Counted from the first letter of the stretch, positions 30,855-43,114 are shown. The stretch: DNA of 64,000 bases from Molanna angustata (GCA_963576475.1 OY754977.1:14195243-14259242), one strand, 5' to 3'. Made by a program: numbers and translations. The notes: generated by a model not told the origin, from the sequence alone.

Positions 30855-32870
30855 TTCCAGGCCGATAAAGTAACCGTAGGTACATATGAACCCAAGTAGG
30901 TACTATTGCCCTCATTATTATCTTGATACATTTACAAACAAAAGGTGTTGTTTTCATTTTTTAAAGCAATTCACGAAATCTCCGTAGAAAAAAAGCGATA
31001 TTATTTGAACTCCTAATGATACGGAAAAAAACTTTGTCATTTCGTTATAGATACTATCTTTCCCAAGATCTTCACATAACCACAATTTTCATCTGCTATC
31101 GCTCGAATGAAATCTAACTCAATTTTTGTAAAAAGAAAATAGAAAATGAAGAATAAAAAAAAACATTTAGATAATAGTTGAACATTTCAATAAAATACAA
31201 AAGAAAGAATTTTCAAAGATTATCTGTAAATTTATTAAATGGATCATTGTCATTAAGAATATCACAACAGATAACATTTTTTGTAAACTCTGTATTATTA
31301 TACTTTCTCAAATTAAATTATTTTGTACGGAATAAAAAGTTCGCATTTAATTTTAATAGCGGGAAAAATATGATTTCACACAATTCGATTCTTCTAAAGT
31401 TATGAATTTATATACTTAGTGTGAAATATCTATATATGTACACAATTAAAATATTCGTTCTCTATAATTAAATCAAAAAGTCATCACACGATTATTTTAA
31501 TTAAAAAAAGCAACATATCTTTGAATAAATAGAATAATTATGAAACACTTTTGATATGACGGAATTTAGATAAAAAAATAATTTATTGCTCGTTGGTGAT
31601 TTCTTCAGTAGGCAAAATAACATGGCAGTAACTAATCAAAAATATATATTCTCAAGTAAAGAAAAACAAATATTACATTTTTTTCTACATTTTTTCCCTT
31701 CTATCAGTTTATTCACGTCTGTATTTCTGTGAAGTATATTGTAAATAATAAATACCTATGTAGATTCAAAATGTCATATTTTAATGTGCCCACTTTCAAA
31801 AAAAATCATATTGGAGTATAAATAAATAGTTTTCCTTTATACAAATATTTTTATATATAATGTTTTTCTTAAACTTTCTTTTTGTTTGAATGAAACCGAC
31901 ATATTATCAGTTTTGTCTTATCAATTTTCAGCAGTCAACCGAGGCTCAGTTGGCCTCTTTAGGATTCCGATCCGGCTTAGTATTTATAATACTATTTTTG
32001 TTTTGAAAATTGCTTTGACCTCAAGCATTATCTAAAAAGGGTGGGATATTTTCCTTATTTTCCATATCCAACCCTCATTGTGACCAGTGAGCGGAAAATG
32101 GCAAAGTTAATGGATGTTTATTGTGAGTTCTGACTTCCATCGGTTCAAATTTTGAGGAAACTTATTTAAGCTAACATTACTTAAGTAGTGGGCATATACC
32201 TTATATAATATATAATCATGTTTATTTTATATTATACTGACAGACCTTTTGTAAATTATTCTCTTTGATTTAGTTAATTTATTGTTTTCATTGTCCATCT
32301 TAAATTAATATATTATCTTTTCTATCCAATCTTATTAATTAATTATAGAAAGCAGAATGTTTTGTGTAAACTTATATCAAACGAAAATAAAATATAAAAT
32401 AAAAGATAATATATAAAAGCCTTTAAAGGAACAAGCTTTAAAAACTTTTGAAAAAATAATGTTTTGTGAGTTATTAGGTAATTATAATATATCGTTGTCG
32501 CAAAGCAAAAAATATTACTAATGATCTATGTACAATATAACTAAATATATCTAAATCAAATAAACGTAACAAGATCGTAAGTGTAGAATTCACGAAAACC
32601 TCCACATTGTAAGAAAAAAGAATGGATTCTCAGCATAGTCAATTAGAAGTGTTATCTGTATGACTGAAGAGATCCAGGAAGCTATGATCCGTAATCCACG
32701 AATCGATAAAATATTTGAACAAATGAAGGTGCGCTACCACTATCCCGGATCCACGATCAGTTCAAATGACACCCTTGTACCATAAATTGGTACAATTTAT
32801 TCGTCATAGACTCAAAACATACATACGATGGTAGTCAAGAAAATTTTATTTTACTAGGTGAAATAATACC
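30855..32870. other. Spacer, nothing recognised
   Basis: Two kilobases of AT-rich sequence without a supported gene or shared repeat. Confidence 0.45.
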
Positions 32871-32879
32871 TAAAGATAC

Positions 32880-33125
32880 TCCGTTTCTTTGGTCATGTGT
32901 CAAGGGGAGAAAGTGAAATCTTTGACATGTGACTCCTGCTGGCGAGGGTTTCTGGATGAAAACCGAGGAGAAGATCAACGATAATAATAAAAATGATAAA
33001 TTTCTACAGGTACCCCTTTAAACAACTACACACAACCACACAGACACACAAACACATGGCCTCACAACTTGAGTACGCTCCGATGTGAAGGAAATTACCG
33101 GATCATAACCGAGATCAACATGTTT
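32880..33125 (+). mobile_element. Short RTE-like reverse transcriptase C-terminal scrap
   Basis: The plus strand reads FGHVSRGESEIFDM, a stop, then LLLARVSG and KPRRRST. It resembles the FGHVxRxExExLExxxLxGxVxGxRxRGRxxT tail of RTE-type elements. A CA-rich stretch (33005-33058) and LSTLRCEGNYRIITEI follow, perhaps the end of the same ORF. Confidence 0.45.
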
Positions 33126-33144
33126 GCAATAACAATAATAATTA

Positions 33145-33510
33145 AAGACTTTTATTGAATTAAACAACGTGGCGGACTTATTTCCCGCAGGCAATCAGTT
33201 ACAGGAATATAAGAATACAAATAAAAAAATAAATGAAAAACCATAAATTAAAAATACAAAATAAATATAGAAACAAAAAATATATGTATTTATAGGAACA
33301 AAATAAAATACATCAGATAGATACACTTTTTTTATTGGATGGAGGATAGGAGAGGAGAAAGGAAGAGGGGTCAAGGGAAAAAGACGTGCATTTGTGGTTA
33401 ACAATGTGGATAGAAAGTGTGACTTCAGACGCTTTTTGAATGCTATCTAGCTAGGGGCATCTCTGATACTCTCCGGCAATAGATTCCACATCCGAGCTGC
33501 ATGTACTGTG
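33145..33510 (-). mobile_element. Jockey-type element, 3' end and ORF2 C-terminus (left half)
   Basis: The minus strand reads YSFTVHAARMWNLLPESIRD, then APS, a stop, and IAFKKRLKSHFLSTLL. This is the (S/T)FxVxAxRLWNxLPxxIR...FKxxLKxxFL end of Jockey-type ORF2. The 3' UTR ends in AACAACGTGGCGGACTTATT (as read on the plus strand), like the end at 61.2 kb. The ORF continues at 34019, the two halves being split by a plus-strand Jk-J insertion. Confidence 0.8.
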
Positions 33511-34018
33511 AACGAGTAAGTATAATCACTACAAACCTCAGATGTAAATATCATCTTTTTGAAGACGATCTTCAATTATATTTCCATTTTAATATCTATG
33601 ATATTAACAATGCAGTCCTTCACATGAATGAAGATCTTAAATTTATCTCTTCTTGGTCATCGGATCATGGTCTTCGTATTAATCCGACTAAGTCCCAGGC
33701 AATTATAATCGGTAGTCCTCATCTGCTATCATCTATAAGGAATTTGCAACTCCCACTGATGTATATCAATAACCAATGCATTCCGTATACCAGGTTGTAA
33801 AAGATCTTGGAATCTTCATCGATGATGACCTTTCGTGGCATGAACAGGTATCGCATGTTAGAAAATCTATTTTCTTTGCCCTACATTCACTTGTAATACT
33901 CATGTTGTAATACTTTGTAATCTGGTTGGTTGGAAGAAATTGCCTAATGGCAATAAGCCCGCCAGTGTACAATTATATTTGTTTATATTATGTACAAGAA
34001 GATGTATAAATAAATAAG
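33511..34018 (+). mobile_element. Jk-J element, internally deleted, inserted in a Jockey copy
   Basis: The plus-strand frame carries TTNLRCKYHLFEDDLQLYF, DLKFISSWSSDHGLRINPTK and SQAIIIGSP. After one frameshift it continues VVKDLGIFIDDDLSWHEQV and RKSIFFALHSL. These are reverse transcriptase motif C (F-x-DD, with A replaced by E) and the following thumb blocks of Jockey elements. The ORF then jumps directly to the 3' UTR (TCTGGTTGGTTGGAAGAAAT, GCAATAAGCCCGCCAGTGTA, TATAAATAAATA), so the C-terminal region is deleted. A TAAG-like duplication flanks the insertion. Confidence 0.85.
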
Positions 34019-34490
34019 TAGAGGTGTGGTGTATTGGTATTGTAAGTGTGCTATTATGTTGGGACCGTAAGTTAAGGCCATGTGAGGATAAGTGGGCGAA
34101 TTTCTCTTTGAGGTACGTGGGTGTAAGAGGGTTATTAAGGATTTGTTAGAGCATGGAAAGAACATGGGAATATCTTTGGTGATGGGTTTTTAACCAGTTA
34201 TGTTGTTGCCTGCTCTTGGATACGGGGTTGAATTTCCTGAGTCCAAACACGTATTGAATACAGACATTTTGTAACCGTTCGAGTTTGTTAAGTTGATCTT
34301 CAGTTGCATCTTGTTAGGCAAGGTCAACGTAGTCAAGTAATGGTAGCATGAGTTGTTGAGCTAAAGTGATTTTAGTCTTAACTGGTAAATAGTTTTTAAG
34401 TCGGTTTAGTCCATGAAAATTTCGAAAGATTCGTTGGCTTACTCCCTTTATATATCCATACAATGAAAGATTACATACAATTGATGATCA
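34019..34490 (-). mobile_element. Jockey-type element, ORF2 part (right half)
   Basis: The minus strand reads LTIPIHHTST, ending at about 34019 and joining in frame to YSFTVHAARMW at 33510. Further upstream, frameshifted blocks contain FPCSNKSLITLLHPR and a stretch corresponding to the Jockey thumb/C-terminal region. Similarity fades near 34490. Confidence 0.65.
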
Positions 34491-34769
34491 GACCAAGGTT
34501 TCTGACCTCTGGAGATCTCTGATAGATCATCCAGGTAGTCAATATAGTCCAGGTAGTCAGGTAGTCAATATCAGCTGTACGGCGAACCGCCCCCCCCCCG
34601 GCCCGCGCCACGACTCCGCGGTTGGAAATATGTATAGGGACCCTCAGTCATGAAGAAACGACGCTGAGAGAGTGAAAAATGAGACATTACTTCCTAATGT
34701 ACCTACTCATTAGCGACTGATTTCAAAGGGAACTTGTGACGCCTTTAAATAAATCCCCGTCGTCTTGAC

Positions 34770-35360
34770 TGTCTCACGATCATCTAGCTTATGAAGATTA
34801 TTACTTCACATCTATAAAGATTTCTTTTAGGGGGTCTTCCAACACTCCTATTATTTTTCTAACGTCTCCACTGCAGTATTATTTACCGACCTAGTATCTT
34901 CTTGTCTGACCAAGTTACCAGCCCATTGCCACTTTAATCCAGCAACACGATCCATTATATCGGCAACCTAAGTGCGGCGTCTAATCTCTTAATTTCTTAT
35001 TTTGTCGCGTAGACTCACGTCAAGGATCTGAGTTTCCATGGATCGCTGTGCAACTTTCAACCTGTGGACACTTTTTGCTGTAAGCTTCGTTGTTTCCAAG
35101 CCATACATGATTACGGGCAAAACACGGGAATCATAGATTTACTTTTAAGACATAGAGGGACTTCCTTGTTTACAAAAACATGCCTCAATTTACGTAAAGT
35201 AGCCCAACCAACACCTAGTCTTCTAGGTGATTCTGCTGTTTGGTTTTCTTTCCGAGTTTTATCTTGACCAAGGGACACATACTCGTCAACCATTTGAATT
35301 ATGTTGTTGTTATTAATAATATGGTTTTCTGTGGTTAGAATCTCATTTCTTGAAAGTAAG
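34770..35360 (-). mobile_element. RTE-6-like reverse transcriptase relic
   Basis: Read on the minus strand, MVDEYVSLGQDKTRKENQTA, GWATLRKLRHVFVNKEVPLC and LKSKSMIPVFCPVMYGLETT lie in one frame. SVHRLKVAQRSMETQILDVS, LRDKIRN and, past stops, VADIMDRVAGLKWQWAGNLV follow. This is the VxxYxYLGQ...LKxKxFxxxVLPxxxYGxET...LRDxIRN...WQWAGHxxR order of RTE-type elements. Multiple stops and frameshifts mark it as old. An odd CCCCCCCCGG run lies at 34590-34600, outside the relic. Confidence 0.7.
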
Positions 35361-35618
35361 AAGACTATAGCAGTTAGTTAGACCCCTGAAAAATGGTCGG
35401 AGGGGACAGAACAGAGACGAGTAGAAGTGTAATGTAGTAGAGGAACGAGGGCTAGAGAGAAAAAAGGTGTAGATTAGCAATTTATTATAACAATAAGGTA
35501 TTAAAATTCTACTTTATTAAGTATTCATTATAGATAGTTACAGAAGTAAAATATATTATAACAAAGAAAGGGACAGTACGTATTTTTATTGTTTGCAATC
35601 TGTCAGCTATAACCTTAA

Positions 35619-36155
35619 TCGAGTGGGCCGCGGCCACCTCCTCACTACCAAATAATTACACAAAGTATTAAAATTTTGTGTGAAATTTTTTCAATAATTT
35701 TCATGAAATGAATTTGTTAATTGTTTTTTATATTTTATAATGAATACTCACTAATTCTCCAATGCCATATTATGAAAGTGGTGTGCCTTTTTAGTAATTT
35801 AAAAAATTAATATCAAATTTCATGTTTCCTGAGCTTGGGGTCACTTTGAAATATTTGACAGTTGAAAAAATTGGGAAGCACTGATCAGATATCTTTCAAA
35901 ATCTAATGGGGTCTAAGCGACTATTAGATATACAATTTACAGAATTGAGTGCTTTAGTCTATATTTATAATCAATAAAGTAGAATTAACTCGCCATATAA
36001 AGCACATAGTACACACACAGCTCACACACACTCAAATACATTGTGATGAAGCTTTCATAATACAAACTCTCTATGATACCATTTTATAATCTGCAATAAA
36101 AACCTTAAACATTTCGAATTCATAACTCCCCTTGGGGTAGTGAGGAGTAAAAACT
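35619..36155 (+). mobile_element. TIR-D element, copy 3 (uninterrupted)
   Basis: It begins GAGTGGGCCGCGGCCACCTC then CTCACTACC, and ends CTTGGGGTAGTGAGGAGTAA. It shares TTTCATGAAATGAATTTGTT, GTTTCCTGAGCTTGGGGTCA, AATCTAATGGGGTCTAAGCG and CATTGTGATGAAGCTTTCAT with the other copies. The GGTAGTGAGGAG end is an inverted match to the CTCCTCACTACC start. Confidence 0.75.
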
Positions 36156-36159
36156 GTGC

Positions 36160-36960
36160 CAAATATTCTGTATTCTGTTGGAGGAACAGGAGAGTTCCGG
36201 TGTCGTTTTACAACGAAACAAAATAATAAAATGCTTATATTATATGAAAGATATTGATTTGACCTTCCTGCTAACGCCATATTTACAGTTCAATTTGCCC
36301 TCCTAGTGTTTGTGTTTTTTTTTCAGAAAAGAGCCATACTCGTTTATCAAAATTACCATACGCACAGTGTATGTAGGTACATTCAGTAGGTATGTGTTCC
36401 CTTGTCGATATAAGGACAGTTTACCGACAGAAAATTCAAAGTGAGAAATTCATTTATTATTTTTTACTACACGACGCGGCGCCGTTCACGGACTTTCACA
36501 CTTCTCCAAAAGAACAGAATAAGAAACAAAAATAAAAAAACATAATTATTCATCAATCGTCAATAGGAAGTGATTCATTAATACAGATACTCAATGTATC
36601 AATGGATAAGGCTCTGGTTGGGCTCTGTCAAATGTATCGATTCCTTAAAATAAATGATTAAAAAATTGATAACTACATTTTCATTGCATATTTTTTTCTA
36701 TAGGTGCCTAAATCTTCAATTTCTATATTACGATTTTGGAATAATGCCAGTGACTGTCAAAGTAAAATGCCAATTAAATGTCGTGTCAAATCTACGTTAT
36801 CCCATGTATTTGTATTGGTTTATCCTCCATAGGCTCCCAAACAGAGCACTCGGAGTCGTCATTGATTAAAATTAAACAAATTAATATTAATAAACAAAGA
36901 AAAAAAAACTCATGCTAATTGAAATCTCTTTCATTTAGCATTTCGTCAGTTGTATAAAAT
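36160..36960. other. Spacer, nothing recognised
   Basis: No supported coding or repeat signal. Confidence 0.4.
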
Positions 36961-36967
36961 GATTTAT

Positions 36968-37355
36968 CGACGAGATACTTCTTCGTCTCTCTCAAAACTA
37001 CCTTCTTTCAAAGACCGTATGTGAGGTGGCAGTTTGTTTACTCTGCCCCACAAAGCTGTTTGCGACTTTTGCCAGTCTGCACTTTGCAGGTCTGATGTTT
37101 TTTGCACCTCGCGTATTATACTGATGATATTCTGAGTTAAGAGGAGTGTTTTTCATATTGCGTCGAGCATAGTTAAGGCATTCCTGAATATATAAAGACG
37201 CCAGCCAATGTGAGTATGCCCAATTTTTTAAAATATTCACGGCAGGAATCTCTTGGGCGTGAATTAATTATAATCCTAACCGCTCTCTTTTGCAGTACAA
37301 AAACTCTGTTAGAGTCAGTCGCCCTCCCCCAGAACATCACACCCAGTTATCATCT
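36968..37355 (-). mobile_element. CR1/Jockey-type reverse transcriptase C-terminus
   Basis: The minus strand reads GVMFWGRATDSNRVFVLQK, RAVRIIINSRPRDSCREYF and KKLGILTLA. After a frameshift it continues ASLYIQECLNYARRN and YNTRGAKNIRP, and after another KLPPHIRSLKEGSFER up to a stop at about 36968. The (G)xxFWGxSxxxxxxFxLQKRAxRxI...CRxxFKxLxILxLxSLYxxExLxYxxxN block is diagnostic of CR1/Jockey-group elements. The element is 5'-truncated, and the segment just upstream to 37480 is unassigned. Confidence 0.85.
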
Positions 37356-37479
37356 ATGTCCTGGACAATTTGAAACAGCTCTTCGCTAGATCTTATTCCC
37401 GACCGGTATTTTTTGATCTGAATGATCAGGTGCTGCAGCTCATATTTCCCTACTCTGAAATAATACATCGATATGAAGT

Positions 37480-38800
37480 GATACTGATATGAATATTATT
37501 CTTTGAACTATCCGCGCACCGTCCTAATACACCCCCTCCCGGTGGAGTATTTGCAATGCTTTTAAAATGCCAAGTGGGGAATTAGACATAAAAAAACAAG
37601 GCGAGTGAAATAGTGGCGGGGAGTATTTTATGAATTCTCCACTTTCCGTATAATTTGCTGCATCCTTCGAGAATATTCTTCCCTTTCTGTGCCAGTACAT
37701 ACACAACATAATACACCCAACATTCTGGTTCTATACTAACCGTACAGTGTGGCAAGTAAAACTTGGAAGATTTGTTTTTTTTTTGGACCATTTTTTTTTT
37801 GTTTGACACAGTTTGGACAGAAAACTTTGTTAACAAACGATCTCTCAAAGTGCACAAATAAAAATACTCAAAGTTTTCATTGCAATAAAGCTTTGCATAT
37901 ATACATTTCACTGAACTTTCAAAATTTCTACAACGTATACCTACTCGTATCATTATCACCGGTTTTATTGGGTAATGATTTAAGCATATTTCCACTTATT
38001 CTTCCACTCCTCCAATTCTTATGCACACCGTTTCCAATCGCTCCCTGCCACTTCTTTAATGCAATCTGATCACAGTGTCTGAGGACGAACAACTTTAACC
38101 CTGGGACGCCATTCCAGAATTCTCTAGATTCAAGAATGCAGGTAGGTATGTAAACTTAACTATTTATTTTTTTAACTCATTAGTTTTACATACTTAAACG
38201 CCAAGACCACAGTATAAATTAAATGAAGATCAATCGATATAAGTACATTTAAAAAATATACAAATACTACATATCTTCTACTTATTTGAATGTCGTGTTA
38301 GGTCTCCCCTACATTAAATTTCAAACCATCAATATACATATCGGTTGTAGGCAGACTACGCGAAATCCATTTATCATTTTTTTTAGATATATCTGTTGCA
38401 TCCTCTTAATTATTATTTCTCTAAAATTAAGGCTGCAATTATTTTATTTATTTAAAAATATTCTTTTTTGGTTTAAAATTTTTCAGTTTCGATTTTTGTA
38501 GCTGCACGAACCGATTCGGATTGTTTTGCGACATACAATAAATAAATTTAATAATTATATAAAAATGTAATGAAGATACAGACGTATTGATGTTTGACAA
38601 TTCTGTATTAAAACAATAATCATACAACTACATAAAGACCCAGATAAAAATCTACCACAATATACTCTGACTTTCAATTCACGAAATAAACATTTACTGT
38701 AACCGTAACATCACTGACTACTTTTTCCCAGAGACGCTATACAATTTTAGCACCAAAATATAATAACAGAGTTGTACTACAATGTTCATATTTTTTATGG
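37480..38800. other. Spacer, nothing recognised
   Basis: The two longest frames here (about 106 and 137 codons, opposite strands, 37582-38069) overlap each other. They show only low-complexity or unremarkable composition. I cannot support a gene. Confidence 0.4.
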
Positions 38801-38809
38801 AAAATTATA

Positions 38810-39305
38810 TTATCCAGTTGGGGTGTTCAGGCTTTTTTCGGTATTTCTCAAAACTTTGGAAATATAGGCAATTAAACACATAAATTTATCATATTTTTTT
38901 TCTAGTAAAAAATGTTTTAGAACTTAAAAAAACTAATTTAAAATTTTGTATTTGTCTATATTTGTACCAATTTTTAGCGTTCTAGCTTTTATTGTTTTTC
39001 ATACAACCCCTGATTGAAACAATAATTCAAAATTCTGAGTATAAAAGTTTTGTAGGCTTTTAATTTTCTGAAATTTTAAGCTCTGTGCATTGAGCGGATC
39101 AGAAGTTATAAGAGGGGACGGACACATATATATATGCTGCAAAGCAGATAAGTTGGTTTTTTTTGACTTCGTCGTTGGAAAATCCGTGAAAAATATAGAC
39201 CTGGCATGCAAATCTCGCGTATTATGGCTTGAAACTTAGTCGATATGTTAATAAATTTTAAGAGAAATAAATTTTCGTGAACAATTTGACAGTTGGATAA
39301 CATTT
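38810..39305 (+). repeat. Rep-A dispersed repeat, middle and right part
   Basis: GGGGTGTTCAGGCTTTTTTC, AACTTTGGAAATATAGGCAA, CACATAAATTTATCAT, GTGCATTGAGCGGATCAGAA and GGCTTGAAACTTAGTCGATA match the order in the 30-kb copy. The stretch TTTTGACTTCGTCGTTGGAA is shared with the 58-kb copy but missing at 30 kb. Confidence 0.7.
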
Positions 39306-39309
39306 GCAC

Positions 39310-40510
39310 TCGAAAAGAGATTTCTTACCTCCTCGTACACCCTTTTTTTAAACATATCCCCACGTCATCAAATTTTATTGTATAAAATATGATGTATTAT
39401 TGATGAATTATGCATATAATTTAGAAAAAAATATCCAAAAACAGTGTACGTACATACCTACATACATATTTTCTTTGATTTATAATTAAATATTCACGTA
39501 TTTGAAAAATACCTAAAAAGTTATATAATAGGTACACCACATACATAGTTCTAAAAAAATCTCAATTGAACGTTCGATATATTTTTTTTGTATATAATCT
39601 ATATTCTGTAAAATATTTTCTTCCTCTGTAACATTAAATGTATATTTTGTATGTAAAAATATGGTTTGTGTAGCAATGCACCCCCATGCTCACACACTGG
39701 AATAAAAAATGTATTATTATTAATATTGAGATGTGATATTTCTATTTCATTCAGAATTGTAAACCGTATTTCAAGATAAATCTAAAAATCTCAGTGTATA
39801 GTTTTATTTTAAAGTACAATACAATTTAAATAATTTCAATTTTAGCGACCTAATATCTCCATGTGGAAATCTAACTTCTTGCTGTTAACGATTTTATGAT
39901 TGAGGGCACTCAAGACTTGGAATTAAACGAAGGAAAATTTAAAAGCAGTTTCAAACAATACACTTCATTACTAGACGTTCATTGAAACTTCGTTCAGTGA
40001 AAATACGTTTTCTTGCTCTGAAAGCAACACGATGTTCGCTGATTTTTCGGAAATATATATATATTTTTTTATTTTATCTTTTGGTATTGCGACAGTATGA
40101 GGATTGAGGATACAATCACAAAATACTGAATGAATAAAATGTAGAACAAACTGATACTCAAAATAATTTAAAAAAAAACTGCTTTGCAGTTTGGCGGGAA
40201 AATAAAATTGTATTCTTTTTTATTAAAAAATAAATATGTTAAAAAAACCATTTTCCACATAATTTATTGATACATGCTTTCTACGCATTTATAAGCAGTA
40301 TAATACAAGGTTTTATGAAACTGATATATTCAACAACACATATTATCCGCAATATCGCAGGAGTATATCGGCAATGACACAGTTATGAGGCATATAATGT
40401 CTAACTAATATCCCACTATCCTAACATATCCGATAATCATTTGTACATTATGTATTTAATTTTGAATTTCTTACATACATATATTGTATGGTCTTGTTTA
40501 TTTTTTTTTG
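39310..40510. other. Spacer, nothing recognised
   Basis: AT-rich sequence without a supported feature. Confidence 0.45.
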
Positions 40511-40535
40511 TATTTCATATAGTTTAATTCATTTA

Positions 40536-40811
40536 GAGAGCGGTGATCGCCCAGCGGTAAGGTCGTCGCCTCACATGCGTGCGTTCGAATCCGGGCGGAG
40601 CACGCACCTCTAGATTTTCCAAAAAATCTATGTGCGGATTTTTATCACTAGATATATGTAGCCATGATCCAATTTGTCTGGTTCCCCTTTCTAAGGGGTA
40701 CGAAGGTCAGATGGCAGTCACTTCAATCTAATAACCAGACTTGCCAATTCCAGGATCATGGACAAAGTGTACCCCGATAGAAACGGGACAAAAGCGCTAA
40801 GGAGAAAGAAG
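40536..40811 (+). mobile_element. SINE-S with 19-bp target-site duplication
   Basis: The head has A box TCGCCCAGCGG and B box GTTCGAATCC. The body matches the 14.7-kb copy (GATCCAATTTGTCTGGTTCC, GGTCAGATGGCAGTCACTTC, CGATAGAAACGGGACAAAAG). It is flanked by ATATAGTTTAATTCATTTA at 40517-40535 and 40812-40830. Relative to the other copy the head lacks several bases between the anticodon-like region and the B box. Confidence 0.9.
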
Positions 40812-40979
40812 ATATAGTTTAATTCATTTACTATTTACATATGTTTTAGAAATTTTATTTTTATATTACTCGTAATGTCATGTATGATGATGAGGGGACT
40901 ATTTTGGCTTTCTAATCAACTTTCATTGTAATTTGCTGTATGTTTCCCCTTAAATTGAATAAATAAATTAATTTATCAC

Positions 40980-41760
40980 ATTGAGATGATTTTGCCACTA
41001 CAAAGGAATAACTTGAGAAAGCTTGACGAAGAAAACACGAAAAGCTGGCAGAAATGGAACGAGAGTTCAAGGTCGTCTAGAGAAATGCTGGTAAACTTTG
41101 AGAACGACATTCTGAAAGAGGGAAATTTAAAAAGCTAAAACAACAAACAACTAGTATGAGACTGCATGAAAATATCGCTTATGTTAATATTATTATACCA
41201 AATTGTGTAAAGATTTTTATTTCCAATTCATGGGCGTAAAAGTTCTGCTCAACAACGAAGGTGGATTACTCGATGTTAAAAGTTTTCGACCATAAATCAA
41301 CCTTCGGTAGATCGAATATATCGAGTGAACGTTTATTCTTGTTTTAAAATTACAATGTTCTCTTGAACATCTTGTACAGCATCCGAACGATTTTATCGGC
41401 TTCATCGTTTTCGTTTCTCTCGCCCTCTCAATTTCAGTATATCGGACCGCCTCTTGACACCCTTTATTTGACAGTTATTGGCAGGGCATCTGTTTATGCC
41501 TTCAGGAAGATGTTTAATAGCTCCCGAAGAATTTTCTATTTAAACTTTGCTAATTTAACCCTTTTTCACGAACTGATCTCAAGTCTCAATGTCTTTCACA
41601 ATTGCATTTGTCGATATTATGTTAGCTTCAACCATCAACTATCCAATCTAAACTCGCAGGGTTCGACTTCAGAGCTCCTGTTTTCTTCGCTTCAACAACA
41701 ATTTCAAGAGTTCATTTTTCAACGAACAACTGAAGAAATAATGATCTCATCCAATTCATG
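40980..41760. other. Unassigned stretch with one longer open frame
   Basis: At about 41010-41125 a plus-strand frame reads LRKLDEENTKSWQKWNESSR. At 41363-41761 a 132-codon plus-strand frame is open. Neither is recognised, no splice or promoter evidence supports them, and no copy exists elsewhere in the window. Confidence 0.25.
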
Positions 41761-41898
41761 ACTAGCTACAACTTGGCGATGTGTAGGTACCATAGTTAAA
41801 TTATTTTATAAAATACCTGATTCACATGCAAATAAAGCAGTACATTGGAAATTATTATACGTTAGATTACTTATACGTTATTTTGTCTGTTTTTAGTA

Positions 41899-42276
41899 CA
41901 AGGATCCTTCGAACGATCTTCGGGCCAATAAAAGAGAATAATGGTTGGCGTCATCGATACAACAGGGAGCTATACAAAACCTATGAAGAGCCCGATGTGA
42001 TGAGTTCCATCAAGATAGGGCGCTTAAGATGGGCTGGTCACATAATCCGAATGGACGACAACAACCCCACAAAACGCCTCACACTTTCTGTGCCACAAGT
42101 TCGAAGGAGACCAGGAAGACCAAGGACTCGATGGATGGACAGTGTAGATGCCGATGCTTCCACAATAAGTAGAAACTGGAGAACGAAGGCAACGGATAGA
42201 TGGAAATGGAGGAGACTCCTGGATACAGCCAAGGTTCACCCAGGGCTGTCGAGCTTATGATGATGATAATGACCTA
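41899..42276 (+). mobile_element. RTE-2 relic with 9-bp flanking repeat
   Basis: The plus-strand frame reads TRILRTIFGPIKENNGWRHR, YNRELYKTYEEPDVMSSIKI, GRLRWAGHIIRMDDNNPTKR and RRRPGRPRTRWMDSVDADAS, stopping at 42260. It is a close relative of the 24.5-kb insertion. The tail is (TGA)n: TTATGATGATGATAATGA. TTTTTAGTA occurs on both sides (41890-41898 and 42277-42285) as a probable target-site duplication. It is 5'-truncated, with roughly 110 codons left. Confidence 0.85.
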
Positions 42277-42607
42277 TTTTTAGTAGCTTGGCACTTACGG
42301 AACACCAAAAACAATGATAAAGAAATTGTTTTTTTAGATTCAGAATGTAGATGTACCTATATGTATATGAGCTTATCAGATCTGAAATCAAATTGGACTT
42401 CCTTTTCAAAGGATTATCCCAAGGCCTAACTCTTGATGTAAAACTGAAATTTACGTAATTACCTACTGTTTTTAGAAGGATTACTGCAAACATCACTCAC
42501 TCTATATAGGATGAAATTTCGTCAAAATATTGATTTATATATTTACCAACTAAAGAAATTTATAAAACTATTTCATTAAAATGCATTTAGGTACAATATA
42601 ATTTGTC

Positions 42608-42800
42608 GACCTCCATGGGTCAGTTGGTCTGGCTGCCGATCTACAGATCCCGGGTTCGATTCCCGGTGGAGAAACAGTTTTTAATTGTGTTTTCAGTCTG
42701 GATCTGTGAGTCGATAAAGATCGTAAATGTGGCAACTTGTTATTGGGTGCGTGATAAATTAATATTTTTGACATAGTATAGTTGCCCGAGAAGTTTTATA
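42608..42800 (+). mobile_element. SINE-C copy with tRNA-like head
   Basis: CATGGGTCAGTTGGTCTGG resembles an A box region. CCGGGTTCGATTCCCGG is a perfect tRNA T-arm. The body AACAGTTTTTAATTGTGTTT, GTGGCAACTTGTTATTGGG and GTGCGTGATAAAT matches 20.9 kb. The minus-strand frame here (PPGIEPGICRSAARPTDP) is the usual false protein read from a tRNA-like head. Confidence 0.75.
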
Positions 42801-42804
42801 AAAT

Positions 42805-43110
42805 AAAAATAATGTATATCGAATGTTTTTTAATTGCATATACGCAAACAAAATATTCGATTTACAAACACATTGGTACAAGTAGGTAAACAAGCCAAAA
42901 ATGAAATAATATTTCTGGCGCAGTTCAGGGGTGACATCTGTGCGAGACACAGTCACCTCATTTTATTGTTTCATTGTTTACAATTAAACCAATTTCTCAA
43001 TAGATGGCGTTACAAAAAGGTTTCTTCGTTACTTCATAGATGGCAATAGTAATAAAGGAGTATTTTCAAATGAATTGTTACACATTATTCAAATATATAG
43101 AATTTAAAAA
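42805..43110. other. Spacer, nothing recognised
   Basis: No supported feature. Confidence 0.4.
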
Positions 43111-43114
43111 AAAT

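Noticed and set aside
34586..34602. CCCCCCCCCCGG run as a G-quadruplex-forming site
   Set aside because: A single C-run does not make a quadruplex motif and it could be a sequencing or assembly artefact.
41363..41761. 132-codon plus-strand frame as a host gene
   Set aside because: No recognisable domain, no promoter or splice support and Ser/Phe-rich composition. Kept only as an unassigned stretch.
42568..42774. Minus-strand frame with PPGIEPGICRSAAR
   Set aside because: This peptide arises from translating a tRNA-like SINE head and is a common false annotation.
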